A DNA stretch of 64,000 bases, taken from assembly GCA_964637845.1 (NCBI GenBank), contig CAZWXI010000004.1, forward strand, positions 1 to 64,000, in the 5' to 3' direction. This document shows positions 52,866-62,163 of the stretch, one piece after another. Source of the stretch: PGYU01 sp964637845 (GTDB taxonomy: Bacteria; Bacteroidota; Ignavibacteria; Kapaibacteriales; UBA2268). Each line of letters opens with the position of its first letter. The stretch's first letter is position 1. Below the pieces are notes generated by a model. That model saw only the letters and a list, made by a program, of their open reading frames with translations, was not told the origin of the DNA and made no database searches. A program made the translations under genes and the position numbers.

Positions 52866-54329
52866 ATGGCGTTAGAAATGGAAAACATAATACTCATTAT
52901 TTATTTTATTTCGCTCAACATTTTGTTTTTGTTCGGTATTCATGGCTTGATTTTGCTCTACTATTACCGCAAAACTAACGCCGCAAACCACCCGAACGAA
53001 CAAATGCCCGAAATAGCTCCGCTTGTAACTATCCAACTACCAATTTTCAACGAAAAGTACGTAGTGGCAAGACTTATCAAATCGGTTTGTGACATCGAAT
53101 ATCCCAGGGACCGACTTGAAATACAAGTTCTTGACGATTCTACCGATGATACTCGGAAAATTGCGGCTGATTTAGTCCAACGATATGCTTCCGAAGGATA
53201 TGATATTGTCTATATCAATCGTGGTAGTAGAACAGGTTTCAAGGCAGGTGCTCTAAAATATGGCTTAGAAACAGCTAAAGGCGAATTCGTTGCTATTTTT
53301 GATGCCGATTTTGTCCCCAATAAGGACTTCCTGCTTCGAACAATACCCCATTTCAATAACCCCGAAATCGGAATGGTCCAAACTCGCTGGGAACATTTGA
53401 ACGAGGAATATTCTTTTCTTACCAAAGCTCAAGCTCTGGCACTCGACGGGCATTTTGTAATTGAACAACAAGTTCGGAATAAGGCAGGATTTTTTATTAA
53501 TTTCAATGGTACTGCAGGCATTTGGCGCCGTGAATGTATTTACGATGCAGGCAATTGGGAAGCCGATACACTTACAGAAGACCTTGATTTGAGCTATCGT
53601 GCTCAACTCAAAGGTTGGAAATTCAGATTCCTGAACGATGTGACTTCGCCCGCTGAACTTCCTGCGGATATCAATGCTCTCAAAACACAGCAATTCCGAT
53701 GGACAAAAGGTGCAGTCGAAACGGCAATTAAAATTTTGCCCAAGGTTTTGAAGTCGAAATTACCCTTAAAAGTGAAATTTGAATGCATAGTACATCTTTC
53801 AAGCAACATAGTTTTTCCATTCATTATTGTTGTTGCGCTACTTAATATTCCGCTGGTCATAATCAAGAACACCATTGGTGGTTTTGATGAGTACTATTCA
53901 ATGATGTCAATTTTTGTGCTTGCATCGATATCCACCTTTTTATTCTATACTTATGCGCAAAAGGCACTTCACTTAGATTGGAGGCAGAGATTATTACTCT
54001 TTCCCGTATTCCTTGCTGGGAGTATGGGATTCGCCGTGAATAATTCCAAAGCCGTGATTGAAGCATTATTGGGTAAAAAATCAGCCTTTGCCCGAACCCC
54101 TAAAGAGGGCATAGTCGGCAATAAAAAAGCAATTACAACAAAATCGTATTTTCATCGCCGAATCAGCATCACAGTCTTATTCGAATTACTTTTAGCACTG
54201 TATTATGTTGCTGGAATCATATTGTCAGTCGTATATCTCGAAATTGCGGCAATTCCATTCCAATTGCTTTTCCTGTTTGGCTTTGGAACGGTAGGATATT
54301 TATCTTTACGGCACGCTTTAGCAAAGTAA
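52866..54329 (+). CDS. Membrane glycosyltransferase family 2 (processive, cellulose-synthase-like)
   Basis: An N-terminal membrane helix (about 7-31) precedes a GT-A domain with 'VLDDSTDDT' (about 91), 'AIFDADFVP' (about 146), 'TEDLDLSYRAQLKGW' (about 237) and 'QQFRWTKGA' (QxxRW, about 275). Four or more C-terminal membrane helices follow. D, DxD, TED and QxxRW are the hallmarks of processive GT2 enzymes such as cellulose, hyaluronan or glucomannan synthases, which polymerise and export a sugar chain. No PilZ domain or partner gene (bcsB, bcsZ) is present, so the polymer is unknown. A terminator follows. Confidence 0.93.
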   Translation: MALEMENIILIIYFISLNILFLFGIHGLILLYYYRKTNAANHPNEQMPEIAPLVTIQLPIFNEKYVVARLIKSVCDIEYPRDRLEIQVLDDSTDDTRKIAADLVQRYASEGYDIVYINRGSRTGFKAGALKYGLETAKGEFVAIFDADFVPNKDFLLRTIPHFNNPEIGMVQTRWEHLNEEYSFLTKAQALALDGHFVIEQQVRNKAGFFINFNGTAGIWRRECIYDAGNWEADTLTEDLDLSYRAQLKGWKFRFLNDVTSPAELPADINALKTQQFRWTKGAVETAIKILPKVLKSKLPLKVKFECIVHLSSNIVFPFIIVVALLNIPLVIIKNTIGGFDEYYSMMSIFVLASISTFLFYTYAQKALHLDWRQRLLLFPVFLAGSMGFAVNNSKAVIEALLGKKSAFARTPKEGIVGNKKAITTKSYFHRRISITVLFELLLALYYVAGIILSVVYLEIAAIPFQLLFLFGFGTVGYLSLRHALAK

Positions 54330-54347
54330 AAAAGTACACCAATTTAC

Positions 54348-54389
54348 AATAATTCCGATTAAGGCAACGGAATTATTATATTTTTTTTT
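54348..54389 (+). terminator. Rho-independent terminator of the glycosyltransferase gene
   Basis: AATAATTCCG (54348-54357) pairs perfectly with CGGAATTATT (54368-54377), ten bases of loop, then ATA and nine T. Confidence 0.85.
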
Positions 54390-54396
54390 ACATTTG
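54389..54396 (+). promoter_or_regulatory. Candidate -7 element for the six-helix membrane protein
   Basis: TACATTTG fits TAnnTTTG, 25 bases before ATG 54422 and right after the terminator. Confidence 0.35.
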
Positions 54397-54421
54397 TAAA
54401 AAAGTATTACGCAAGCTAACT

Positions 54422-55204
54422 ATGAGTTCTATTTCTACAAATCAGGTTCGTGAATTTGATATATCCGAGATACTTGCTATCGCATGGAATATTTTTCGAA
54501 CGAAATATTCCGTGATTTTCACGATTGGATTCATTGTGTATCTACCAGCAAACGTGCTTCTTGCGGGTATGCCCGAAATTACACTGAATAGTCTCATACA
54601 TACTGATTATTTCACAACTTTGCATTATTCGGCAGTTATTGTTTGTTCGATGCTACTCGGTTTTGGAGGAAATATAGTGGTAGCCGTTGCTGTAAATAAC
54701 ATTATTTTTAATCAGAACGACTCTATTGCCGATACACTGAAAATTTTCTTTAAAAAGATAATCAATTCTTTCCATGTTAATTTATTTGTGATATTGTTAT
54801 TCTTTTTGGGTTCTACAATTTGGCTCTCAACAATATTCATCAATTCATTTTTCTTTCTTGCGGTTACTGTTCCGGCGATAATTTTGCTCAACTACTGGGT
54901 TTTCGGCATCTATTCTTTTGCAGTTAAGGATTTAAATTTGTTCCAGTCATTGAAGTATAGCTTTAATATAGTTTATGGGCGGTGGAACCGAGTATTTCTC
55001 TATACAGTATTATTGTTTTTGATGTCAATGATTGTTGTTCTTATTGCTTCAGTACCTTATTCTTTTCTTGGCGGTGATTTCGCGATTGAAGTAACGTTCA
55101 ACACACTTGTATCAATACTTTCATCATTTTTTGTGATTGCGTTTACTGTATTTTTCATTAATTTCGAAGCCACATTTGAATTATCTGTTCAGCAGGTGGA
55201 ATAA
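54422..55204 (+). CDS. Multi-pass membrane protein, unknown function
   Basis: 260 residues with about six hydrophobic segments (near 33-52, 78-100, 119-141, 142-165, 195-217 and 232-252) and short loops. The opening 'FDISEILAIAWNIFRTKYSVIF' resembles the DUF975/glycerophosphodiester-phosphodiesterase membrane-domain group, whose molecular role is unclear; I cannot assign it. It is transcribed alone between the glycosyltransferase terminator and the T9SS gene. Confidence 0.6.
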   Translation: MSSISTNQVREFDISEILAIAWNIFRTKYSVIFTIGFIVYLPANVLLAGMPEITLNSLIHTDYFTTLHYSAVIVCSMLLGFGGNIVVAVAVNNIIFNQNDSIADTLKIFFKKIINSFHVNLFVILLFFLGSTIWLSTIFINSFFFLAVTVPAIILLNYWVFGIYSFAVKDLNLFQSLKYSFNIVYGRWNRVFLYTVLLFLMSMIVVLIASVPYSFLGGDFAIEVTFNTLVSILSSFFVIAFTVFFINFEATFELSVQQVE

Positions 55205-55319
55205 TAATTATGAACAAAAATTAATTTGTGATTTGATGATAAGTAATTAGTTTAAATTTTTTTATATTACATTTTTAATAAATATCTGAAAAAATTATTC
55301 ATTTTTAATAGGAGTTTAT

Positions 55320-57395
55320 ATGCCCCGATTTTGCATATTAATAGTACTTTTTCTGAGCATTCCAGTATTATTAATCAGTCAAAGCCCATTGTCAGATGTG
55401 ATTAATACTACGCCTGCTCATAATCATGATGTTGAGTTCATCGGTGAAGGTAAATCACCGTACTTAGGTAACGATAAGGATTACCTTCCTTCATTACAAG
55501 GCAAGTTCAAGGAACTTGGTGTGGCGTTCAACTTGTTTTCTAACGTTTGGTGGACATCGGGTAACCCTTTTGTTTACGAACCTAAATCGAATACACTGAT
55601 TTTTGCTCAATCAAGCCGCGCACGATTACCAGAAGGTTCGGATACAGCCAATTACACCGGCTCATTGTTCCTTTATATTTCACAAGACGGTGGTGAAAAT
55701 TGGCAAGTCCACGAAATATATCGTAAATGGGGTCATGTGCCGACAAATCCTTCCGTTGCTGTACTCAATCCGACTAATACCACAAATCCCGCCGATTTGC
55801 AGTATGTAATTTACACAAGATATTTTATCCCAGAATGGTCAGACGGTCAGTTGGTTCTTGAATTGCGAGGTGCTTTGTTTTTGATATTTACAGGAAAAAA
55901 TTGGGAGTATATAGAATTTCCCGAAGCAGCACCTCTTTCTAACAACCCTGGGAAACAACAACGCTGGATATTATCCAATAATGTTGCTTCAGATGCTAAG
56001 AACGGTAGTTGGTTCTATACTGCCGGCGTTCTTTCACCTGCAAACGATTTTGTGCAATACGGTACTTATGGCGTGGGTTTTATCGGATTAGACAAGAATG
56101 ATGCCGGTTCATCTATACCGTCTCATTTCAATCACGACCAGTTCCGCCCAAGCCCAAACACTGAAACATCATACCAGAGTCCAATCGAAATAGATGTTGA
56201 CCCCGTTGGAAATGTCTATGTTGCTGTAAATAACTACTTTTTACCCTACAACGATGATGGTAGGGACAGAGTCATCGGTGTAGCAAAATCCACCGATAAC
56301 GGTAAAACATATTCGCAATTCAATAAGATGTCACGTTCAATTATTGATAATTTTGTTGAATTCAAAGGAGGCAATCCCACATTAGGATTTCCATTGCCGG
56401 AGCAATATCCGTATGGTACAAGCGGGTTCCGCGTTTATGGCGAAGATGAATACAGTTATGTTTACAGGATTTTCAGTTATTACGGCTCGGAAGAAGGGCA
56501 GTTAGAGACATATATTGTAGAAGCGTTTCATAAGGATGGCCAATGGGGAATGCGAGATATTTCAACATTTAGCGGCAAAAAATGGAGAATCCCATACGTA
56601 ATTCAAGATACTAATTCACTAATCGAACAAGATGTTTTTGTGAACAATGCCCGCCAACATGAAATACAACTTTCAATAACTGCCGATGGACAATATCTTG
56701 TTGCAAAATGGATTGACAACCGTGATGAGACAGCCAAATTAGCGAATAGAGTTCAAATTGTAAACTTAGGTGGAGTTGACTCAATGCTCACAACGGATAT
56801 TTTCTATTCTTACAGAGCAATTAATTCAACCCAATGGTCGCCATCATATAATCTTACCAATGATGTATGGATGAATAATGCAACTATAATTCCTCCCGTT
56901 CTGCCGAGCATCAACAATATTCCGATTATCGAACATGCAACTGTCAGATTCACCAATCCGAACGACCCGAGATATAATTATCCATATTTCGTTCAGAACT
57001 TTGTTGTCGGCACAGCAATCCGCAAGCATATTTTATTTACCTCATTCGATGGCTTGAATCCAACAAAAATTGGTAATCCGTCCATTCAAATTCCCGAGGG
57101 GGTAAGCGGTGCAAGCGTCCGCGAAAATAACTACAGCTTTAGAATCCACAGCGTATCGCCAAATCCCGCGACCGATGAAGCATTTGTAAACTACCAACTC
57201 GACCGTTCGGGTTTTGTAACAATTGATATTTATAACACATTGGGGCAGAAAATTTTAAATATAAGAAATGCACATACAGATGCAGGAATTTGGCAAGCAT
57301 ACTTCTCTGTTGCCGAATTACCTGTTGGGACTTACTACTGCACATTGACGCTTGATGGTAAAACTGCTACAAGGATTATGAATGTCGTAAGATAG
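55320..57395 (+). CDS. T9SS-secreted protein with sialidase/BNR-like propeller region
   Basis: A signal peptide (1-20) is followed by about 580 residues with Asp-box-like turns ('SQDGGENWQV', 'STDNGKTYSQF'), aromatic strands and a predicted beta-propeller character, as in BNR/sialidase-like proteins. The last 80 residues are a type A T9SS sorting domain: 'VSPNPATDEAFVNYQLD', 'GFVTIDIYNTLGQKI', 'LPVGTYYCTLTLDG', then a basic end 'RIMNVVR'. The active-site set of true sialidases (RIP, Tyr-Glu pair) is not evident, so a binding role is likely. It has its own terminator. Confidence 0.82.
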   Translation: MPRFCILIVLFLSIPVLLISQSPLSDVINTTPAHNHDVEFIGEGKSPYLGNDKDYLPSLQGKFKELGVAFNLFSNVWWTSGNPFVYEPKSNTLIFAQSSRARLPEGSDTANYTGSLFLYISQDGGENWQVHEIYRKWGHVPTNPSVAVLNPTNTTNPADLQYVIYTRYFIPEWSDGQLVLELRGALFLIFTGKNWEYIEFPEAAPLSNNPGKQQRWILSNNVASDAKNGSWFYTAGVLSPANDFVQYGTYGVGFIGLDKNDAGSSIPSHFNHDQFRPSPNTETSYQSPIEIDVDPVGNVYVAVNNYFLPYNDDGRDRVIGVAKSTDNGKTYSQFNKMSRSIIDNFVEFKGGNPTLGFPLPEQYPYGTSGFRVYGEDEYSYVYRIFSYYGSEEGQLETYIVEAFHKDGQWGMRDISTFSGKKWRIPYVIQDTNSLIEQDVFVNNARQHEIQLSITADGQYLVAKWIDNRDETAKLANRVQIVNLGGVDSMLTTDIFYSYRAINSTQWSPSYNLTNDVWMNNATIIPPVLPSINNIPIIEHATVRFTNPNDPRYNYPYFVQNFVVGTAIRKHILFTSFDGLNPTKIGNPSIQIPEGVSGASVRENNYSFRIHSVSPNPATDEAFVNYQLDRSGFVTIDIYNTLGQKILNIRNAHTDAGIWQAYFSVAELPVGTYYCTLTLDGKTATRIMNVVR

Positions 57396-57427
57396 CAAGT
57401 TAGTTAATCTTTAGTTACACAAGTTGG

Positions 57428-57459
57428 AGCAAGAGGTATGACCTCTTGCTTTTTTTTTC
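57428..57459 (+). terminator. Rho-independent terminator of the BNR-like T9SS gene
   Basis: AGCAAGAGGT (57428-57437) pairs perfectly with ACCTCTTGCT (57441-57450) around ATG, followed by about ten T. Confidence 0.92.
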
Positions 57460-57572
57460 ATAAACGGGAATACATTTCTTGTAATTAAATGATAAATAAG
57501 AACTTACTATATTTCAATATTTGGCATCAACTTTGCTAATCTATTATAGTTATATAAGGAGGAAACTGAAAA

Positions 57573-58676
57573 ATGAAAATAATTTTAACTTCAATTTGTG
57601 CATTTCTTATGGGTTTTACGGTAATTTCTGCTGCAAAACCGATAATCAATGTTCCTGCTTTGCCATCTGATTCCGAACTTGAAATGTACGAGGAAAGCGA
57701 AGGCCTCTTCGCTCTCAAAGTACTTGAATTATACAGAACTTGTGTGATGCTCGAGACACAACTACAAATTATGGGGATAGAACCCAAGACTCGGGTGTTC
57801 CAACCAACTTTCGAAGAGCTTGAAGACATGGACTTCAGAATTATTCGAAAATACCACAGAATCGCAATGAATCTGGAGCAAGAGATTTTTTCAGCGCCCG
57901 AAACCGACCGCCAATTGCTTCTCGAAAAAATCAACAGACTCGAGAAGCAGTTGAGCGATACGGTAGCTGATATGCTTGTTATGAAAGGAGGTGCAACAAA
58001 CGATATTTTACGTGAAATGCTTACAAGATTAAAAGCACAAGCTCAGTTGTATGAAGACAATTTAAAATTGCTCCGTGAGCAGTTCTTTTTCAATTGTCGC
58101 GATTTTACAACGATATTTTCAATTGCGGGGACGGGTAATTTATTTGTTTCCAATGGAGGTGACAATGTCAGGAATGACCCTGGATTAGGAGTTAAAGGTG
58201 CCATAAATATACAAAAGCTATTCGGTTTTTGGCAAGGTGTGGATTTTTGGTATGAGTATCAGTCTCCCAATTTTTATACTAGATATGATATAAATTATAT
58301 CGAATACACCGAAAAATGGGGGACAAACATGCATGCTGTAGGATTAGGTGCAAAGATTCCCGTAGTAAAGTCAACTGAAATTATACACGGTTTAAATATG
58401 CAATTGGGTTATTTCTGGGGTAAAGGCAATGTAGTCAATCGTCCGACAAGCAATTTCAGTTGGGATGGATACAACGTCAATATCGAGTACTTTTTCGGAG
58501 TACCGAGTTGCGAATTCCCCTTTGAACTCTTCGTTGACTTCTCGATTTATCACTCATTTACGAAAAACTTGGTCTTCAATACTGATGTTCAGGGCTTTGA
58601 TTATCTTGATATAGGCAAAACACATATCGGAGTTTCGCTTGGTGTAAGATACAATTTTTTGAGGACTCCATTTTAA
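57573..58676 (+). CDS. Exported protein with helical N-terminal and barrel-like C-terminal half
   Basis: Signal peptide (1-20, 'ISAAKP'). Residues about 35-170 are helical and charged with heptad-like Leu spacing ('LLLEKINRLEKQLSDTVADML'), probably a coiled coil. Residues about 175-367 alternate aromatic and polar residues ('VDFWYEYQSPNFYTRYDINYI') and end 'GVSLGVRYNFLRTPF', consistent with an outer-membrane barrel whose last strand ends in Phe. An AAGGAGG ribosome-binding site lies ten bases before the ATG. 18 bases separate it from the TPR-LRR gene, so they form an operon. The family is not recognised. Confidence 0.65.
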   Translation: MKIILTSICAFLMGFTVISAAKPIINVPALPSDSELEMYEESEGLFALKVLELYRTCVMLETQLQIMGIEPKTRVFQPTFEELEDMDFRIIRKYHRIAMNLEQEIFSAPETDRQLLLEKINRLEKQLSDTVADMLVMKGGATNDILREMLTRLKAQAQLYEDNLKLLREQFFFNCRDFTTIFSIAGTGNLFVSNGGDNVRNDPGLGVKGAINIQKLFGFWQGVDFWYEYQSPNFYTRYDINYIEYTEKWGTNMHAVGLGAKIPVVKSTEIIHGLNMQLGYFWGKGNVVNRPTSNFSWDGYNVNIEYFFGVPSCEFPFELFVDFSIYHSFTKNLVFNTDVQGFDYLDIGKTHIGVSLGVRYNFLRTPF

Positions 58677-58694
58677 CATTTTGTAAGGAATAAA

Positions 58695-59606
58695 ATGAAA
58701 AAGCTGATAATATTTTTATTTATTGTTCTTATAGCAGTTTCAAACGATACTTTGTCTCAGGAAAGTTCATTGGAACTCGGGAAAAGGTTTTTGAAACTTG
58801 GAAATACTTATCGTGAATCGGGAGATTTTGATAATGCCGCACAATTTCTAAACCGAGGCTTAAGGGCCGTAGAATCTAATCGCGGATTCGAAGCTCAGTA
58901 TTGGTCAGCAGTCGCATACGAATTTTTCGGTTATTTATACAGAGATATGGAAATGAAAGCCGATTCGCAAGCAAACTTCCGCAAAGCCTTGGATATTTAT
59001 TCAAACATCATTTCACAAAGAGATGGAAGCCCCACTGCGATGCAAAACGTAATCGAAAGCATAGACCAATTGAGTGCATTTACTGAGCCGAGTTCGCTTT
59101 TCGGCACATCTTCTGGAATAATCAATCTTTCAAATAGTAAGTTACGTACTATACCTTACGATATTCCGCTCAATTCAACGAGTTTGCTACTTTCGGATAA
59201 CAGATTCAGCGATTTCCCAGATGGTATTAATCGTTATAAAAATCTCGAATACCTTGACTTATCCGGGAACAAACTAAGGAATGTATCGCCAGAGATTGGT
59301 GATATCACCAAACTTCATTATCTCGACTTGAGTAGAAACAGACTTACAACTCTTCCGGCAGATATGGCAAAATTAAAAAGTCTTCGTGAATTGAATCTCA
59401 GCAATAACAAGCTTAAAGAGATTCCACCTACCTTGTGTGAATTAAAAGGTCTCAGATTGCTTAATCTTAGAGGTAACAAAATAAGACACGAAGATGTGAT
59501 GAACTTAGTCAGGTGCTTACCATCAACAAACATCGTTTTTGATGAGTACATTCGCAAAGAGGATGCTCCGGGAGGAGACGATGCTTTCCCAGGATTTGAT
59601 GATTAG
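58695..59606 (+). CDS. Exported TPR-LRR protein
   Basis: Signal peptide (1-22, 'TLSQES'). Residues about 25-115 hold two to three TPR-like helix pairs ('LGNTYRESGDFDNAAQFLNRGL', 'AVAYEFFGYLYRDMEMKADSQANFRKAL'). Residues about 135-270 form five or six leucine-rich repeats ('LEYLDLSGNKLRNVSPEI', 'LHYLDLSRNRLTTLPADM', 'LRELNLSNNKLKEIPPTL', 'LRLLNLRGNKI'). The end is acidic ('DDAFPGFDD'). Both repeat types bind proteins or ligands, so this is probably a periplasmic or surface adapter for the barrel protein encoded upstream. Confidence 0.8.
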   Translation: MKKLIIFLFIVLIAVSNDTLSQESSLELGKRFLKLGNTYRESGDFDNAAQFLNRGLRAVESNRGFEAQYWSAVAYEFFGYLYRDMEMKADSQANFRKALDIYSNIISQRDGSPTAMQNVIESIDQLSAFTEPSSLFGTSSGIINLSNSKLRTIPYDIPLNSTSLLLSDNRFSDFPDGINRYKNLEYLDLSGNKLRNVSPEIGDITKLHYLDLSRNRLTTLPADMAKLKSLRELNLSNNKLKEIPPTLCELKGLRLLNLRGNKIRHEDVMNLVRCLPSTNIVFDEYIRKEDAPGGDDAFPGFDD

Positions 59607-59612
59607 CAAAAA

Positions 59613-60302
59613 CTATTTGATTATCTCAATTATCCTGATTTTGATGTTTTGAGATTGCTCAATGTAGATACCTTGGCAAATTACATCATAGCTCGCCAAG
59701 GCGTTCATATTTAACTCAACTTCGGCGATAAGTTTGTCGTTTGTGTCGTAAATATTCATTTTATGTTTACCGTGTGGGATACTTATAAAATCCGTATATC
59801 CGCCAAAAAATACTGTTTCATCAAACCCGATTGCAGTATTTTGAAATTTGATTCCATTAGCATTATTCAACAAGTTGAATAACCTTATGTATGCGATTTC
59901 ACTTTTGGGCGCCGGAATGACATCATCTATTAAAACTGTTTGAGCTATACTCCCTCGACCAAAAACCGCGAGGGTATAACGTTCTTCCTTGGCTAATAAA
60001 TATGCATGATTTGCTATGACTTGATTTCTGCTTATGGATTTAATTCTTACAAAAGTATTGCCAGACTGAAATTTTTGATAATTTTGCGGTGTTTCATCGT
60101 CATTTAACGCTGATGCTTGAATTTCAATATCGTTACTTTCTGCACTAATTTCAATGTGATTGGGTAGTGCATTGATTAATCTCACATAACTGAAATTTTC
60201 GGGATTTATTACTTTTGGTGTATTAATTTCAGGCACACATTCGCAACCGATGTTCAGAACAACTACTGCGAATGTGAATAAAAGGTAAAGACCATATTTC
60301 AT
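59613..60302 (-). CDS. DUF4397-domain lipoprotein
   Basis: A signal peptide with lipobox 'LNIGC' (Cys20) precedes two beta-sandwich DUF4397 modules ('YVRLINALPNHIEISAES' and 'IAYIRLFNLLNNANGIKF'). DUF4397 is found in many Bacteroidota surface lipoproteins; its role is unknown. ATG 60302 is preferred to the TTG at 60314, which overlaps the anti-sigma stop. It is the last gene of the sigma-factor operon, so it may be sensed by, or modify, the anti-sigma barrel. Confidence 0.78.
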   Translation of the reverse strand: MKYGLYLLFTFAVVVLNIGCECVPEINTPKVINPENFSYVRLINALPNHIEISAESNDIEIQASALNDDETPQNYQKFQSGNTFVRIKSISRNQVIANHAYLLAKEERYTLAVFGRGSIAQTVLIDDVIPAPKSEIAYIRLFNLLNNANGIKFQNTAIGFDETVFFGGYTDFISIPHGKHKMNIYDTNDKLIAEVELNMNALASYDVICQGIYIEQSQNIKIRIIEIIK

Positions 60303-60310
60303 GAATTCTA

Positions 60311-61579
60311 TCAAAATCCTATGCTAATACCTCCCGTAACACCGACTTTATTCGAATTGTATAGTGTGCCGCCCACATTATAAATCAAGGTTCCATATTC
60401 AAATCCTAAATTGAAACTAACGGGTGAGGCGACTTGCCAAATCAGTCCTGCCTGAGTTTTAAACACTGGTCCAATTGCTGTATAGCCGGCAAATTGCTGT
60501 AAATACGGGTACAAGTAATAAGGAATAATAAACTCTTTTGGGGTTAATCTATAATTTCCTCCGAGCATAAATATTTCAGGACTTTGCGAATATTGCAAAC
60601 CCTCTGGCGTTATAAAATTCTGGGTGAAATTCTCTTGTGCAATTTCTAACCCAATTGCATGAAAATCATTAATAGCATATATAAACGATACGGCATAACT
60701 TTCTCGAGGCATAGAAAGTTTGGACGATGCCAAAGTAGGCGAGACATTAGTCGGCCCTGACATACGAATATTTATGTTATGCCTTGTACCGGTCAATGAA
60801 TTGTCTAATAAGGTACTACCATAAAATTCGCTTTCATTATATCCAACTGAACTACCGAATCGCTTCAAATTATTGAAATGTTTTCTATTTGCAGTTGGTT
60901 TTATTGCAAAATATGACTGACTTGCGGTTGAATTATTTGCGTAATCCCACAATTCCGATTGATTGCCTGCTAATGAGTTTTGATTTCTGTCAATATCAGA
61001 ATTGCTATTTGTAACGTCAAAAGCTGTAGAATTGCCTCGGGACCTAGCTTTCTCGACATTCGAAGGTAATGAACCGAAGTTTTTCATATTTATTGAGTTG
61101 TTACCTGAGATTTCACTTGACTGATTTGTTTCACCAACTTGTCCTTTTGCCTCATTATCAGAGGCAAAAGATGAGCTAACAGGTATGTTATTTTGTCCGG
61201 GTGCTTGCAGTGATGCGAGTTCAGCACTTAATTGAGCATTCTTTTGATATTCTATAACTCCCCATCCGATTGCTCCGAAGAAGAAAAGCAAAAATATTGC
61301 AGGTGAAAATCTGGCGAGGAATTTCTTGAAAGCGGCAACGGGAGATTGCACATAATTCGCGGGTAATGCTAAACCAAGTCCCGTGAATATAGCATTTGTA
61401 ACATGTAACGGTGGGACTATCTGCGACATTTCCTCCTGCGCCGCAAGGTGCATTTTGAACTGAGTGTTGAATTCTCGCCTGATTTCATCACTTTGGGAGA
61501 GCATCGAAAACAGCGTTTGCTCGTTAGTGCTATCCAAACCACCGTCAATGTAATCGTGTATCATTTTAGCATAAGACAT
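60311..61579 (-). CDS. Putative dual-membrane anti-sigma factor with outer-membrane barrel domain
   Basis: Residues 1-70 are cytoplasmic and helical ('MIHDYIDGGLDSTNEQTL', 'FNTQFKMHLAAQEEM'), like the sigma-binding part of RskA/zf-HC2-type anti-sigma factors but without zinc cysteines. One transmembrane segment lies at about 91-109. A Ser/Asn-rich linker of about 150 residues follows. Residues about 265-422 alternate hydrophobic and polar residues ('YAVSFIYAINDFHAIGLEI', 'VSFNLGFEYGTLIYNV') and end in a C-terminal Phe ('GGISIGF'), the mark of an outer-membrane barrel. It lies 11 bases after the ECF sigma gene, which supports the anti-sigma role. Confidence 0.75.
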   Translation of the reverse strand: MSYAKMIHDYIDGGLDSTNEQTLFSMLSQSDEIRREFNTQFKMHLAAQEEMSQIVPPLHVTNAIFTGLGLALPANYVQSPVAAFKKFLARFSPAIFLLFFFGAIGWGVIEYQKNAQLSAELASLQAPGQNNIPVSSSFASDNEAKGQVGETNQSSEISGNNSINMKNFGSLPSNVEKARSRGNSTAFDVTNSNSDIDRNQNSLAGNQSELWDYANNSTASQSYFAIKPTANRKHFNNLKRFGSSVGYNESEFYGSTLLDNSLTGTRHNINIRMSGPTNVSPTLASSKLSMPRESYAVSFIYAINDFHAIGLEIAQENFTQNFITPEGLQYSQSPEIFMLGGNYRLTPKEFIIPYYLYPYLQQFAGYTAIGPVFKTQAGLIWQVASPVSFNLGFEYGTLIYNVGGTLYNSNKVGVTGGISIGF

Positions 61580-61590
61580 ATCTAGCCCTA

Positions 61591-62163
61591 TTATATATTT
61601 TTATTATTAATTTCTAATTCGTTAAGATACTTTGATATTATTATTTTTACTTTTTCCTTGGCTCGCCAGCATTTACTCCTTACACTTGCATAATTTTCGC
61701 CGATTATTTCTGAGATTTCTTCATAATTCAAACCCTCGTACATTCGCAGAACGAAAACTTCCTTATAATCACCTTTCAAAGTATCAATAGCAATGTTCAA
61801 TAGTTGCTTCATCTCGAAATCTTCCTGTTCGTGACCAATGTATGGTGTCATAAATTCATCGAATTCCACATCTTTCCGGTTGTCGCGTATGCTGTTCAGG
61901 CAAAGATTCCTTGCAATTTTCAACAAAAAATGCATGATATTGCCGTATAAGGTCTGCGATTGCATTGAATGATAGAATTTCGTGAAAACCTCTTGGAATA
62001 TATCATTAGTTTCTTCGGAGTTTTGCAACATTTTCCGGCAATAAGCATACAATCTTTTCGAATATCGTTCATAAATTTCGGCAAATGCGCCATTTTTGTG
62101 ATTATCTGTCCTAAGAAGATTCACAAGTTCGATGTCATCCAATTTTTTGTAATTCAGCTTCAT
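61591..62163 (-). CDS. ECF-type RNA polymerase sigma factor
   Basis: 190 residues with sigma-70 regions 2 ('AEIYERYSKRLYAYCRKML', 'DIFQEVFTKFYHSM') and 4 ('DYKEVFVLRMYEGLNYEEISEIIGENYASVRSKCWRAKEKV'), here quoted in short parts: 'YCRKML', 'EVFTKF', 'LNYEEIS', 'SVRSKCWRAKEK'. Regions 1 and 3 are absent, as expected of an ECF sigma. Its ATG overlaps the stop of the propeller lipoprotein (TAATG), and its anti-sigma gene follows. It probably autoregulates the operon. Confidence 0.93.
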   Translation of the reverse strand: MKLNYKKLDDIELVNLLRTDNHKNGAFAEIYERYSKRLYAYCRKMLQNSEETNDIFQEVFTKFYHSMQSQTLYGNIMHFLLKIARNLCLNSIRDNRKDVEFDEFMTPYIGHEQEDFEMKQLLNIAIDTLKGDYKEVFVLRMYEGLNYEEISEIIGENYASVRSKCWRAKEKVKIIISKYLNELEINNKNI

